Positions 50,828 through 62,900 of a DNA stretch of 64,000 bases are shown in pieces; position 1 is the first letter of the stretch; every line of letters starts with the position of its first letter. Below the pieces are notes generated by a model. The model saw nothing but the letters and a program-made list of their open reading frames with translations. It had not been told where the DNA came from and made no database searches. The stretch covers positions 14,003,967-14,067,966 of the forward strand of contig LS997562.1 of the NCBI GenBank assembly GCA_000469685.2, given 5' to 3'. The translations under genes were made by a program, and so were the position numbers. The DNA comes from Haemonchus contortus (Eukaryota; Nematoda; Chromadorea; Rhabditida; Trichostrongylidae).

Positions 50828-53800
50828 ATGTCGGGGAGCGATGACGCTCCCCTTAAAGTGGACGAGTCCGACACAATGCAACTCATTCGACAGGTGGGAG
50901 CCATAGTTAATTGAGTTTTTCTGCCGTTCTATTGAAAGTTTTTTTTATCACTTCTTCCGTTTTGCAAGTCCGACTAATTCATTTTTCTGAATGCAATTAG
51001 TTTTAAACAGGAAGATGTAGAAATTGCAATTATTCAAGCGTGGAAGCTCACGATAAACACTAATTTCTTTGTTGATGTATCTAATCTAAATGAAATTTTC
51101 GTATACACCTTGAACCATTTTCTACTAAAAGTTGTTATAGATGTCATAACTTTCGCGTTGAAGACCCGCACACATAGCCCCTCTGGTGTCTGAACCAGAA
51201 TTGAAAGTTCTAGTCGAAATTCCCTCGAAAATCAAGACGAGATTTTCTCGAGAATCGTTGAGTCAAAGCATTCTGCCTGAATGACTTCACCGCAAACCTG
51301 TTCTTGTCATGAAGATTCAGTGCTTAGTCGCATTTACATCTAAGGTTCTGAGTATTCAGCAATGTCTTGAAAAATTAGGGTTTAGAAAGGCTCCCAATCA
51401 CTAATCAAGATTAGAGTTTCCACGAATGCAGTGTACCTAGATCTTCCTTCTCCACGCATTCAATACTACCCGGAGTAATTTATTCATAATCCAAACTAAC
51501 TACCTAGGAGGGTAGTTTACTTTTCATGGAACGTAGATCGAAGACCTAGTTAAATCTATAGAATGAAAATTATGTCTATAGATAATAGATCTATAGAACT
51601 TTTTGAATTCTGTTTACGGATATGGAAATTAAAAAAGCAAAACGGATTTTCCAAAAAAAGTTGTGGGAATTGAATCTGTTTACAAAGTTGTGTCAATTGG
51701 AAATGCGAACTCGTCGTTTCGATATTGAGTGACGTAACGTAATGGTAGTGCTCTCGCTTCACCGGCGGTGGATGTGGATCCGCTCACTGTTGGATTTCTC
51801 GTGCAGTGTTCCTTCGTTCAATTCAAAGCTTGTAAAACCTTTTTTTTTGACATTTGTTCAAGTGAATGCCTTATTTCTGAATTTATTAGCGATTGTCACG
51901 CCTATTCAAAACGAGTGGTTCTGCCCATGAATTGTACGTTATTTCATTTATTTTCTATTTTATTTTAAATTTTTGAAAACATTCAACAGAAATGTCAGAG
52001 ATGTATAAGGTGCCGGTGAGAAGCTCATTTTGATGAAAACTCTGAAAAAAAGTGAAGCACTCTTGTTGTTCACAAACTGCACACCTTGTACAAGCCGCTT
52101 CTTTCAACGGACGAAACAGTCCATCCTCTCAAGTTCGAAGGAATACTTCCAATGAGTTACACAGTATCTGGGTTTTCACCGAAATACCCTGCTTTATAAC
52201 AAAAGCGTTCTGAAAATTTGAAAAACATATTCCACAAAACACGTACTATACTTGTGATGAATCCGTGAATATATCGTTTTTCTATATAATGTTAAGTCAC
52301 GCTTTGTTCATCATAGTTCCTGTTCTGGTCCTCTTCATAACTAACATCATAGAACCGAAAAAGAAAACATTTGCGTTACCAAAAAAAATATGTCAGACTG
52401 GCATAACAGCGTTACTGTAACTGAACTTTATTGCACTTGCTATAACACACCGATATCCCCAAAATCGGCGAAACTTTTATAGGCTGTGTTGTTCGAGAAT
52501 CTTGAGCTTGTCACGGACTTGATTCGAGAAAATCCTTGGAGTTTATCGAGAATGGATCGACATGGTCGCACTCCTCTAATGCTTGCCGCTCATAATGGCA
52601 GAGTCGACAGTTTGAAAACATTGTTAGCATTGAGCGACAGTGGGTTTTTTGTCATGCTTTTCTCTCAGTTTCTATCATATCATATATATCATATTAATTT
52701 CGATGGCGAGCTGACATTAGCTCGTAAAAAGTAGATCCACATGTAGTTTGGCTATTCGAGTAATCCGAAATTTTCGTGAGCCAGGCTCGCGTACTATCTT
52801 TTCTAATGGATAACAATTAGTTGATAATGGTCATGTGGAAAGTTATAATGTATTTTCGTTCATGGCTGGCCTCTTCAGGCCGAATACGTTTTTAAGTATC
52901 TCAACATCCAGGAAGCAAACCTTAGCATGAATGACGGTCGGCATCAATTCTAGAGTAGTCGTAAACACACTACGCTTGTTTTGTTATCCTGGCCTCCGGA
53001 ACCGAATACATAGGCTCTATTCATGCCATTGTCCTCGGCATCTTTCAAATTGTAGCGTTGAGCTTTGAGTAAAGGCACATAAACTCGATATTTTCCTTCG
53101 TTGACTATTATGGAGTAATGGGACAAAGTATATTGTCATAGTAGAGTTATACTCAGCTCTGCTTGGAAAATAACATATTCCAACACACATACCCGGATAA
53201 CGCTACCTGCGAATAGCTGTGCGCCACCCTTCGAGTAATTCAAGCGCTCAACACCCAAGATTTGGCGTTAATCCTATTCGAAAACATGCAAGGCTCCCTG
53301 AGTTATTGTTTATATGAAAAACACGTTGAATTTGTGTATCGCTCTAATCTTCATCAAAACGGTCATTTTGCAGATAATGTAAATGCAAGTAATGGTGCCG
53401 GTAAGACGGCGCTGCACCTTGCTGCAGAAGCCGGTGAGGTTTCGGCAGTTCGTCACCTTCTTGTCGCTGGTGCTGATACGGAACGACGAGATGCCGCTGG
53501 TCATTGTGCTTTGGAATCTGCCCATATTGCTGGGCATGACAACGTTGCTGCTGCGATTATTGAGAGCATCCGTGAGTTTTGCTTCTCACAAATGTGTGTC
53601 AGTCAGGCTGCGAACGAGGGTTTTATTCCTAATAAGGTTAGATGCTTTTTGAGAAACCTCCTAACACCGTACGTTGTACAGGCAATCTTAGTTCCTGACC
53701 TTTTAGGAGATTTCTCAAAGATAGCCGAATTCAGGACTTTTGACAGAAGATGGGGCCGGCGAAAACGTCAAATAGCGCACAAACAGAGCTCGCATGTGAT

Positions 53801-56800
53801 ACCTGGTGTACCACTCTGCGTTTGATGTATTATGTCCTCTTTCTAGGCAGCAGGATAGGCTTCTAGGCTTTCCGCGTGCTTGGGGACGTCCACTGGGGGT
53901 GGAAGCAGAGGACCTTTACGAGAAAGGGATAAAGGAAAAGAAGGGAAATGGAGCTGAACATAAATGCAAGATCAGAGGGGAAGTCGATTGGTCATACTAA
54001 ATAAAAAGGGCAGTACGGGAAAAAACAGCATAATGATCAAGGAAACAGCAACATGAACTTACGAAACAGCGGACTTAAGTACAGAAGGGCAAAATAGAGG
54101 AAAGTTCAGAGAGATGTCGGGAAAATGCAGCTGTACTTTGCCAAAAACAAAACCATCATGTCTTCAACTAACTTCATATAATAGATTTTCGAGTAAATTC
54201 ATCAATACTTAGATGATAGCGGCTACTGTTGCGTATCAGTCATTCTTTCCCGAGAAACAATGTCGGTCTTTGCCCATCAACAAGATTTTAGATCTGTCAA
54301 ATGGGTTGGAACGCGACCTTTCTGTTTTGATAATTATTCTATCATTTAAATTGCATAATTTGACTTATACTAGTAATCCATTCGCGTGTAAGATTTTAAC
54401 GGCAAATGACGGAAAAACTAGCTGCTTTGTCCAGACAATTAGAAAAGATGGAATCTCTCTCCAGATTGATTAGGGCCTATAACGTTCCGCCCGCATTACT
54501 TTAATCGTTGTTTTTATTGACATATCCAACAAGATTGCCTTTTCATCGACAGGTTCAATTCTAACTACTAATTCGACACCCTTGGTCCATTCTTAGCTCA
54601 TAATCAATTTTTGAGGCATGCCAAACCAAGTGTAGGTCTGCAGGTGTCCCCTCCTTTGCCGCTGTCTAACCCTTAATGATTGAGACGCAAATCCAAATGA
54701 AGTGACCCCAAAGCGTTTTCGCTGCCCCTTTTTCAAAGGAAGTGCAGAGTGCGAACAGACCGGTAGTAGTCCAATACGTGTGGTTTCGAGCAAGCATCGC
54801 TAATAGGGTATCAATCATCAAATGCGTGGCTCATGCATTTCAGTGACCGCAGCACGCCACCGCTGGCTTTATTTCGCACGTCGTAATCCATGTAAACAGA
54901 TCGAGGGATTTGCCAGAAAAGAATTCTTGTTTCTACCTCAACTCAGCTTTAAGTGCATGTTAGTTGGTTGTGTGTGTTATCACATTAAATAGAACTTGCA
55001 GAGCTTGAAAATGACAAGTTGAATGAGGCACATGCTCAGTTGATGGTTGCTTGCGCTGAAGGAGATGTTGAGGCAGCTGATCGGATCCTTGCTAACTTTC
55101 CCGCGAAGGATCATTATGCGATACTCAATGGTCGCACCCCAGAGAGTGATACAGCATTGTTCATGTGAGCATCTTGAGAGTTTTTAACCCCGGCTTTCAT
55201 TGATGGCTAAGACATTGCTGCCAATTTTAGCATTATAATGATTTCAGTGCTTGCACGAACGGTCAGCTGAATGTCGTGAAACGACTGCTGGAATCCAATT
55301 ACGACCATGTTTTAGTAAATCAGAACACAAAAGACACTGTACTTCATGCCGCAGTTTCTTCACAAAATGTGGACGTATTGCAGATTATGCTTGAGGTACC
55401 ACTTTTTAGACTACATTGAGTAAGCAAGATAGTATCTAATGAGAACCCCCTAGGCATTTCCGGCTTTGATAGCTAACTCCAACTGTGATGGTTGCTCTTG
55501 CCTTCATTGGGCGGCTGAAAGCGGCTCTACAGAAATTGTCAGATGGTGCGCTTTTCTGCCTTTTTTCCGTTTTTTTTTTCAGTGTTGTTTGTTTCAATAT
55601 TCCAAACTTTTTCTAATTCTGTGTATTTATTGTAAAAGTGTGCTATCGTTCAGCAACCGAGAATATTCTGAGTAACCCCTATTGCGCATTCTCGTTTTCG
55701 ACACTTTATAAAATTCATTTCAACATCTATGTTCAGTCTTCTTGAATTCGAGTTTCCCGAGCAGTACATCAAAGAGATTGATCTGCTGTCATGTCCTCCC
55801 TATCGGTTCGCTATTGACGTCAATAACGGTGACAACGAATGTAGAACTGCGTTGTATCGTGCCGCTTCAAAAGGCCACACAAATGTTCTCCAATATATGT
55901 TGGCGGTGAGCGAGTTATTCTTTTTTTCCGGTTTCAAACACTTGATTGCAAGCGATGCTTGTGCACTCTTTCCAATATACTGTGCTGGAGACTTTGTTTG
56001 CAGTTTCGCTGCCTGTTCACTGATGGCGAAATGCGCTGTCCTTTTCAATTGGATGTATATTGTAGTCGCGGCAGGACTCCTCTTATGGTCGCTGCCTACA
56101 ATCAATCCCTTCCTGTACTAACGTAAGTTATTTAGAGTTTTCTGCTCCCTCGTTATGCCCTATTTCATTTGTTTCGGCTTTATGAGGATTTTGAACCGGC
56201 CGACAATTTTCAACAAAGATTTTGTGAAAAGATCGCTTGGCAAGTATTGTTTGCCGTTGAAGAGATGAGAAATGTTTCAACAGTCCTGACGCAGAGTTGT
56301 ACGGTGCAGTGTGCAGCAATGAGATTCTTTCGCCCTAATATGATACATCAGTTAAAGTCATTATATTTCATCCTGACCATGAGATTAACTTTGCTACACT
56401 CTCAGCTAAAGATGAATAATAGCTGCACTACCACAGAAAGCATCTCAAAAATACTTCCCACGCTCGCTAGATTTTGGTTTGGTGTACGGAGCTACAAATT
56501 ATGAGCATTATTGACAGCGAACGTCAGTTTTTCAGTTTACTGTTGGACGCTGGTGCGGACGTCAATTTGCCTTTGGCAATCCTGGATTCAGAAACTTGCG
56601 AAGAAGCTCGATGTATTGGTAAGACTCGTTTTCAGTTTCGTTTTCGTTGCGTTTTTTCACGTTCATATTCACCGTCTACTATGCGAAACTGGCTCTCTCG
56701 CTCTTCCTCTGTCCCATGACCTAAAGAGTTTGTTCCGGAGCGTAGTTTTAGCGCCGGTCATACCGAATTTGGAAAACAAGGATGGGGACAGAGATGTTAC

Positions 56801-59800
56801 AATACTAGAGCTTTGCAAAACTTAAAAATGTGAACAGTGTAGTTGATCGGGAGTATTGGCCTACTGGAGTCTGTTCCGTGCGTGCCCATCCGGCATCTGA
56901 AAGATTTGGTTCTGAAGACTAGTTACTATTTTTCCTTCAAATCTGGAGGAAATTTGCTTTAGTGAACGATTGTTGTCATTTGAGTCGTCATCATTGATGA
57001 CACCAGGGTTGAAAATGGTATCGGAGAAGTTCACCCCAAGATGAAGACCTAATTGACTTCCAAAGATAGCGCAAGGGGCGCTGCTAGTCGAGAAACTCTA
57101 TAGAGAGGACTTAATAAGGGCCCCAGATACCGGCTTAACCGACATACACATCCAAAAGCGGACGAATTCTTACTCCGCTGTAAAGGGCGTTGAGGTTGCA
57201 CCATCTGCACACCAAGACGCACTTTGCAGCTAACTGTAGGCAGCTGTAAGCAATGGGCATGCACATTTGGACGGCTCTTTCAAAGAGAGGAGGGACGTTC
57301 GTGCGTCCTCAGATGCACACGAAAAATTGGCTCATCCGCTGTGGGTGTAGCGTCCTCACAGTGAGCGGTCCTTCCCACGTGATTTATAACCCATCACTGC
57401 CCGTAACCAGATCCTCGAGATCTCGCTTTCAGATTGGAAACTCGTAATTCATAGACCTACCCATCCGTTGTTTTGACACACCCGTCAATGTGCGGAGCCC
57501 AATTGGTAAGATAATGCACAAGCAAAATATTCCGTCATTGTTAAAGACCATTTCATATGTAGTTTGAATGAGCGGAGAATACACTTTTTTCACGACGTTT
57601 TTGAAGCACTTGAATCCCTGCATGTTCAGGTTCTGGTGCTTTAGTAGAAGCAACCCGGTCCGACGCAGTTCATATCGTGCATTTCCTTCACGATCGAGGA
57701 GCACTGGACACCGATAATCGAGCATTGCGTCTGGCTGCTAAGGTTTGAACAATGGTGAACAAGATTGATAAATGTTAAGAACAGAGTGGGCTTAGAGTGT
57801 TGCATGGTGCGATCGATAGCAACGTCCGATATTATAGACACCCAATAGGGAATCGCGTTTCGCGGGAGACGGGCGTTAGGAACGATTTTGGGTAATCGAT
57901 TTGCCGCACGCGGCTGTCGCGGACCACTCATTCGCCGTTATTACGGCTCTAGCGTTCTTCTTACAGCTCAATCGATATGCGATCATTATTTTATGCGTAA
58001 TTCTACTATTAGTACTTTTGTTCTTGTATTTCTTACCTACTGCTGCATCCTGCTACATTCCTTCACGCGCGACGCCCCTCTCACCGCGACGCGACCATTT
58101 CGTTCCTGACGCACTACACCCAAGACTATGGTTGACTTTCTGTTGCTTGTTATACCGAAACTGAGGCGAAACGCGGGTGTAGTGCGTTAGGAACGAAATG
58201 GTCGCGTCGCGTTCGCCTCAGTTTCGGTATAACAAGCAACAGAAAGTCAACCATAGTCTTTTTACGATCTGCTGGCGAATGCTAGGAGTTCGAGATGGCC
58301 CGTGGGCATTGACCATTATATCATTAATTATATGATTAGTAATTGTCAGCACTATTAGAAGGGATCATTCAAGGCACTGTTGGCTGTTGTCACACAGTAG
58401 ACCCAAGAAAAAGCAAACTTGAGTTCTAAGTTAATATGTAGTTGCTGCTCACAGGTCGAAATATACAAAAGGGATACAGATTCTCAATCAAAACTGTGCT
58501 TATTTCAGAATAACAATAACAAATTGATTCGCATATTTTTGACGCGGCTAGTCTATCCAGATTCCGAGTATAAAGTGAACAAGAGAAACATCGACGTTGG
58601 ACAGGTCACTATCATTCCTTTTCGTTTTTTCACTTCAAATGGTCCGTATTTGACTGATCGCTGGATACTCATTCTTTTTTTGCTGAGGAGTAGTGGTCGA
58701 AACAGTAAATTATTCATCTATGTTTATTTATGTCACGTGGGCCAGGCGCATGAAGCGAAAGTAATAAGGAAATAGTTGAACAACAGCTCAGTTTACCAAT
58801 GAGTGGCGTATAGAGAACCTGCTGAAGTATACGACGAAGATACGGGATGTTTCTGAGTTGAACTATTTCTAAGCGAAATGAGTTTTCGTTTGGTAGCACA
58901 AGCAAAGCATCTGAAGCTCTGGCAGTGAAAGCCTGGCCCTAGTTCGGTTCGTAGGACTGGGCTAGTGCCGGAATAATGCGCGTTCTTTATTGCTTTATCT
59001 CAACGACATTTTTTCGGTTACTATCGGATTTCCTTATGATTATTGATGCTGGAGTGTTTTTTTTTTCAAGAGGAATCAGCATTTGGTCAGTGGCATGTTT
59101 TCAAACACTCTGTCTAGATAGAATTTTTGTTTATCTTTCTTTCACGAGTTCAACTTAGGTGGTCTGCGGTAGAGGCAGCTCGATATATCAATGCTGTTGG
59201 GCTGGGGTGAAGCACCATCGAACCTAGAGTGCAGCGTTGGCTGCAAGAGTTCATTGTGGTCATGTGAATGGTGAAGATAGGGAATGCCACGGCTGCTTTT
59301 TAAATTTATCACCTGGTGAAGAAAAGCATCGATCTGAAAGAATCAGAGGGGTAGTTCAAGAAGTAGGTGTTGGCTGTTGGACTTCCATCCACCAGTCGAA
59401 GAAAATTAGAGAAGTGGAAAACTGAACTAGTGATGGTTGCCTTCTGATTTGAGTGAGAGTTAAAACCTTCTTAAGCCCTGCTTGACGCCTTTTTTATGCG
59501 ACAAAAATCTTTACCAGAAATCTTTAAATGAGAAGTGGCTCATTGACTATAACAAGGAGCATTCCGCTCAATGGATTGGAAAGTATGAATTTGCTGGAGG
59601 CTTAGGCACTCTAAGAAAAGATAACTATGTGACATAGTGCTACAGATGTAATCCACTACAGCTTCTGAAACCATTCACCCTTCTTCACCCGGCTATAGTG
59701 ACCACAAAGATCCCAATTTCCCCACTTGACAGCTTTTGGCTATACATTATAAAATTGACGCTCTGAAGAAGCTGAACGAAAGAGGCTATAATACCAGTTT

Positions 59801-62301
59801 CACCCATGATATTAGCCAGACTTTTACTCAATCGACTTTTAAAATGTTTAGACAGATGCCTAAGGGGTGAGATATTCCTGGGAAAGGTGACATCAAAAAC
59901 GACTTTGTGAATCCTGGAAGCTCGGAGTTTTAGTAAGCAGTGGGAGTAAGCAAGCTTATATCCATTGAAAAAGTTGCATGTGTAACGATTCATATTTCGA
60001 ATGGAAAAGTTGACCTGAAGACGAGATAAAGCATATTGAAAGACTATCACTCTTCTGATAGTGAAACGTCAAATGTGGAACAGTTTCACCCGAATGTGAA
60101 ACTAGTCCTTATGCTTCACATTGACCTTTCCTAAGGGCACTTTAAAAGCAAGCATATGATCCACCATAATCAACCTGAATGAACTCGGTTGGAACATCAC
60201 CTCTGAATAGGCCGGAACCGTGGTGTCTTCGTTCAGAATGATACGGGCATAATTTCTCTAGGCTGGAGAGCATACTTGTCCCTTTGGTAAGTAGACTGCT
60301 AGGGAGGGAATGAAATCGCTGGATCCACTGTAACTGAACAGTGGGAATTGAATGGTATCATCGACTGTATGAGGTCTATTCATTTCGATAGGCTCAATGT
60401 AGTGGACAAAAAAAAGCGTATTTCAGTCGTAATAAATACATCGATAAATCCCTTTTGTGGCGTGAATCGTCAAGTTTTAGTGAGGCAATATTTTCTTTTA
60501 TTATAGTTTTTGAATTGTTTCTCGAGATGCTTCTTGCTGCCACCTTCGATGGTTTTTCACTTAGGCAATTGTATTCTAATGATTTTTATCCACGCGCTTC
60601 ATTCTCCTATGTAAATCTTAATCTAGGTGGAGGTGGTGTAGTGGCAAGTGGCGCACTATATCACACGGACGGTCAGGGGTTCGAATCCCAGATCGATGCC
60701 CGCCTAGGAAAACCAAACCTTCCATCCCTCCGGGGTCGGTGAATTGGTACCAGACTCGTCTGGGAGGATAAACGCACTGACTTGTAGATCGGCTGGCCAC
60801 CGCAAGTCATTTTATAGGCCCCATACGCACTCATTACGCCACTACGATTCTGAATGGAAGTCGAGTGCGGGGGCGCATCCCTCAGACGGGATTGATCAAC
60901 GCCAAAAACTTTAACTTTAAACTTATATCCCAATCTATAGAATCTGGTCACGGCATGTTCAAATGCCGCACGTTTTTCGTACCCTGTCTTTATTTTCTTT
61001 GTGTCTTCTCTGCTCAAAGAAGGGTGAAATACGGAGGGATGAGGTCTTAGAAACTCAAACTTTACAAATTGAAAATACACTTCTCAGTGCGATGGTTAAG
61101 AGCATGTAGGAAGATCCAGGCAAGATGATTCCTTTCCACGTGCAGCAGTGATCACCTAGCGAAGAATTTCGACATCAAGAAAAATCGAGCTTCGCTGTTT
61201 TCTTGAGCAAATCATACGCAAAGAAAACCACAAAGCGGAATTCTCTGAAAGTCTAGAAAATTCTGGTTACTTTCCTTTTAGCCATCAATATCTGTCATTC
61301 CCTTGTCTTTCGAGAGATATAGTTTTTTCTCAGTTCTTAAACATTTCTTATACGAGACAAGTAATACTCGATTTCATTTTATTTTTATTTTTCTGAAAAA
61401 AAATCAATTCGCAATCAAGTGAGCCGGCATGTAGAAGAAAGGATACATATCTGTCTTTATGAGGAAGAGGCACCTGATCGTATGTTGTCTCAGCTGATAG
61501 GACGATCGAACAAAACCATCCAATTTTAGATTCAAGTGGGTCAGAACTTGCTGCCCTCGTCGTTGTGTCCATCCAGAGCCGCCATGCTGAACTGGAGTTC
61601 TGCCTCTTTGGAAACATTGCAGTCGGACTGGTTTATTGCAGCCGCTCTCCAAATTAACCCTCGTCTTCGTACCACTAGGTTGGTCTCTAGTTCTGTGTTG
61701 TTTCCAGTTATTAGGCGCTTATTCCAATTTTCAGGTTGTCGTTAGCTGCTATTACACGGGTTGATCTTTCATGTAATCGTCTCACGGTTTTCCCATCGAT
61801 TCTATTCCAAATGCCTTCACTCAGGTGTGACTTAGCTATATGTATATAGTATACTTTTTAGGGTGACCGCATGTGACTGTTTCTTTCAGATCTCTCAATC
61901 TTGCCGAAAATCTCATTACCACTATTGATATGCCCGGTTTCTATGTAACCTCCACGTCCTTGGAAATCCTGAACCTCAAACAAAATCGACTGGAATCGAT
62001 TTCCCCACAGGTTTGTTACTAGGATTTAATCCTGCCGGAGAAGTTTAAATTTATAATATACAATACTTTCAGTTCCTCTCCTCTTTGCCCCAGTTAACAG
62101 TACTCGATGTTTCTCGAAATTGTCTAACTCAACTACCGGAGTTTATTTGGTTGTGCCCTTCATTAAAAGAGATCAATGCTGCATCAAACCATCTCGCATC
62201 TCTTCCCATGGTTGGCAGTGCTGCTAGATTAGGTCGTGTGACTCGAGGAGGTCTCAATCAACAACCCGCAACACCTATCAGTCCCACTAAAGCTGAATCA
62301 A
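50828..62301 (+). CDS. lrk-1: LRRK1/LRK-1-type kinase, N-terminal part (ankyrin + LRR), 3' end outside window
   Basis: Fifteen exons in one unbroken frame, 682 codons: 50828-50893, 52483-52639, 53374-53571, 55002-55164, 55248-55395, 55454-55545, 55737-55905, 56004-56122, 56536-56618, 57630-57742, 58455-58604, 61530-61678, 61735-61824, 61890-62010, 62073-62301. Ankyrin repeats occupy about residues 23-436, for example DRHGRTPLMLAAHNGRVDSL, GKTALHLAAEAGEVSAVRHL, CDGCSCLHWAAESGSTEIV, CRTALYRAASKGHTNVLQYM and GRTPLMVAAYNQSLPVL. Leucine-rich repeats start at about residue 538: ITRVDLSCNRLTVFPSILF, LRSLNLAENLITTIDMPGF, LEILNLKQNRLESISP, LTVLDVSRNCLTQLPEFIW. Ankyrin repeats followed by LRRs are the order of LRRK1 and C. 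elegans LRK-1, a Ser/Thr kinase with a ROC-COR GTPase module acting in membrane traffic. Those later domains lie beyond the window, so another ankyrin-LRR protein is possible. Confidence 0.82.
58085..58260. repeat. Interleaved inverted repeats (order A-B-A'-B')
   Basis: A is about 58085-58119 (GCGACGCGACCATTTCGTTC ... GCACTACACCC) and B about 58122-58172 (AAGACTATGGTTGACTTTCT ... ACTGAGGCGAA). They are followed by the complement of A (about 58177-58211) and then the complement of B (about 58212-58260). The arms are almost perfect, so the sequence is young. It lies in the LRK-1-like intron 57743-58454. Confidence 0.85.
60625..60920 (+). repeat. tRNA-derived SINE, copy 4
   Basis: GGTGGAGGTGGTGTAGTGGC at about 60627, B-box-like GGGGTTCGAATCCCAGATCG at about 60676, body ACCAGACTCGTCTGGGAGGA and CCACCGCAAGTCATTTTATA, tail GGGATTGATCAACGCCAAAA then TTTAACTTTAAACTT. 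Intron of the LRK-1-like gene (58605-61529). Confidence 0.88.
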
Positions 62302-62370
62302 GTAAGCGAATTTCTCCGATTTTTTTTTCGCTCATGTTCGCACTCAGGTGCTCTTCGCGCTTCGTTGATA

Positions 62371-62900
62371 TACAGTAGTGCTCAAAAGTCTTCGGTGAAA
62401 TGGTTCTTCAGCCGTACTTTTCAGTCGTAACCCCCTTCCTAGTGGATCGAATCATGCGAAAGTTCAATATGTGGAGCATGGGTGTACTGTGAATATTTAT
62501 CACTATTAACCTGCAATGTGATCATGTTCCAGATGTCCCAAATTGCTTAAACAAAAAATCAACTGGAATGACAGATGATAGTCCTTCTAGAATCTCTTTC
62601 CTTTTTGTCCTGTCTAATGTGTACGAGCGATAATGCCGAGCACAATAGATGAGAAAAACGCACATAAGGTGTAAATAAGGGCAGACGTTAACAACTTTAC
62701 TTTTAGCAAAATCTGCTACCGCAACAAACACCTTGCTCTACCTTTGGATATTGCAGCTTTGCAGTCAAATAGTGTTGGGTAGGGTGAAATACGCTCTAGT
62801 TAAACATATCCAAAATTCGCGCGATTTGGTCTACTAAGAAAAAAGTTATGAACGAAAAAACGTCAAAGCATTTCACCGAAGACTTTTGAGCGCTACTGTA
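62371..62900. mobile_element. MITE, 530 bp, TIR-bearing (copy 2)
   Basis: Ends TACAGTAGTGCTCAAAAGTC at 62371 and, complemented, TACAGTAGCGCTCAAAAGTC at 62900 (each continuing TTCGGTGAAAT) are near-perfect inverted repeats of about 30 bp. It is the same family as 15532-16060, in opposite orientation and of almost equal length. No coding capacity. It begins 70 bp after the last visible exon of the LRK-1-like gene, so it lies in the following intron. Confidence 0.9.

Noticed and set aside
53806..54000. Open stretch with RLLGFPRAWGRPLGVEAED as a possible extra exon of the LRK-1-like gene.
   Set aside because: The neighbouring exons (ending 53571, starting 55002) join in phase without it, and no matching acceptor/donor pair keeps the frame.
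57429..57931. Two overlapping minus-strand frames near 57.4-57.9 kb.
   Set aside because: They overlap antisense to the ankyrin exon 57630-57742 of the LRK-1-like gene, which fits phase and protein content.
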